Shown one piece after another: positions 63,443-64,000 of a DNA stretch of 64,000 nt. The stretch is from Crocinitomix sp. (GTDB lineage Bacteria; Bacteroidota; Bacteroidia; Flavobacteriales_D; Crocinitomicaceae). Position 1 is the first letter of the stretch; the number at the start of each line of letters is the position of its first letter. A model generated the notes under the pieces. The model was given only the letters and a program-made list of their open reading frames with translations. It searched no databases and was not told where the DNA came from. The position numbers and the translations under genes are program-made. The DNA lies in assembly GCA_013138735.1 (NCBI GenBank), contig WTCE01000033.1, positions 1 through 64,000 on the forward strand. Reading direction: 5' to 3'.

Positions 63443-64000
63443 TTACCTCCAGAAGTCCTTGATAGGAAAAGGCTTTCGCGCCCGTTTATTGACAAAGAAG
63501 AATTGAAAGAGCTCAAAAAACCAGACTCTTTTTCCAATATTATTGTACCAAAACATGGCTTTTCTCAAACGTTTGTCTCTGTGAAATAGCCAGCGTTTAA
63601 TTGCTTTTGGGCGCATTTGCATTATCACTTCAATGAGTTTAACATAAAGGATAACTTGCCAAGGTCTTACATTGGAGGTTTCCATAATTTGATGCTTATA
63701 GTCCCAATAACGTTGGTCTTTTTGAATGATGTTTTTGTCCTTGACTTCATCAAAATAAGGCGTCCATTTATGCGGGGTTACGAATAATAGTTGCACTTGA
63801 TCGGGATCATAAGCTAATAATTGGCGGAGACTATTATAAAAATCGCGTGTGCGTTCTTCTCCAAATCCAACCACATAAGTTGCCATGGATAGAATGTCAT
63901 GTTGGCGCAATAATTCAATCGCTTTTTTATCCTTAACTGTCGATCCTGCCTTTTTTATTTTTGCCAGAATGACTTCGTCATAGTTTTCTATTCCCAATAA
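63443..64000 (-). CDS. BchE-like B12-binding radical SAM protein, C-terminal part
   Basis: The gene runs off the right edge; 186 residues of C-terminus are visible, including the barrel end (GIENYDEVILAKIKKAGSTV, YVVGFGEERTRDFYNSL) and the tail VTPHKWTPYFDEVKDKNIIQKDQRYWDYKHQI, then FHRDKRLRKAMFWYNNIGKRVWFFEL. These match the BchE family (anaerobic Mg-protoporphyrin IX monomethyl ester cyclase) and related B12-radical SAM proteins. The CxxxCxxC cluster and B12 domain are outside. No other chlorophyll gene is in the window, so phototrophy should not be assumed. Confidence 0.75.
   Translation of the reverse strand, partial: LLGIENYDEVILAKIKKAGSTVKDKKAIELLRQHDILSMATYVVGFGEERTRDFYNSLRQLLAYDPDQVQLLFVTPHKWTPYFDEVKDKNIIQKDQRYWDYKHQIMETSNVRPWQVILYVKLIEVIMQMRPKAIKRWLFHRDKRLRKAMFWYNNIGKRVWFFELFQFFFVNKRARKPFPIKDFWR

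Noticed and set aside
1-64000. tRNA, rRNA or other well-known RNA genes
   Set aside because: No cloverleaf, rRNA or common riboswitch pattern could be found in the gaps on either strand by reading; a covariance search could still find one.

Overview
The window comes from a low-GC member of the Bacteroidota, most likely a Flavobacteriales lineage of the Fluviicola/Crocinitomix kind. The signs are type IX secretion (T9SS) C-terminal sorting domains on four proteins, a PorV/PorQ-like barrel, TonB-receptor-type barrels, TPR-membrane-SpoIIE and TPR-membrane-LuxR regulators, a DUF3822-RsmD-CoaD block, and several TAnnTTTG boxes of the Bacteroidetes type. I see no rRNA, tRNA or CRISPR array. Most of the window is ordinary chromosome with patches of hypothetical and decaying genes. 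The organism name is an inference; the phylum is well supported.

Layout. 1-3.1 kb: the 3' end of an IS30-family transposase running into a small gene it seems to have truncated, then a lipoprotein and two unknown genes. 3.2-7.7 kb: two tandem, translationally coupled TPR-membrane-SpoIIE phosphatase genes; the first appears to start at a CTG. 7.8-16.2 kb: a divergent glycosyltransferase/DUF547 pair, rlmF, DUF3010, an epimerase-glycosyltransferase operon, small unknown genes and a GNAT whose frame begins at an ATT. 16.5-21.0 kb: a YCII/DGPF protein, a CAP/OmpA-like secreted protein, an ECF42-type sigma factor with TPR tail and a coupled membrane protein. 21.3-33.5 kb: a TonB-receptor-like barrel, a MORN/EF-hand/TonB-C protein, an AddA-like helicase-nuclease, a PorV/PorQ-like barrel, an HhH protein and a HisKA_2 kinase.

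33.5-46.9 kb: unknown genes, a TIMP-like (NTR) protein next to an orphan ParD antitoxin, aroB, a TPR-LuxR regulator followed by a perfect inverted repeat and a secreted Tudor-like protein, T9SS cargo, tfoX-like, a truncated VOC/PhnB fragment, adenine deaminase and proline dehydrogenase. 47.0-56.4 kb: a GT39 mannosyltransferase-like protein, a CWC protein, two giant FG-GAP T9SS proteins that are tandem paralogues with 14 Asp-rich repeats each, and a RecD-like helicase. 56.6-60.9 kb: a membrane protein, DUF3822, rsmD, coaD and a thioredoxin-fold protein without its cysteines. 61.0-64.0 kb (minus): a DgkA-like kinase, a tandemly duplicated membrane module with one decayed DUF4184 copy, and the C-terminus of a BchE-like radical SAM enzyme.

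Themes: surface and secretion (T9SS cargo, barrels, TonB-C protein), TPR-based signalling, and housekeeping RNA modification and CoA synthesis. At least four intergenic gaps carry one family of short composite repeats (AAATCGYATT, AATTGCACATTG, CTTCGACRAGYTCAGCG), the most systematic unexplained signal. No complete novel defence or biosynthetic system is evident; the best leads are the DGPF/CAP/ECF42 cluster, the LuxR-adjacent inverted repeat, the composite repeats and the duplicated membrane module.
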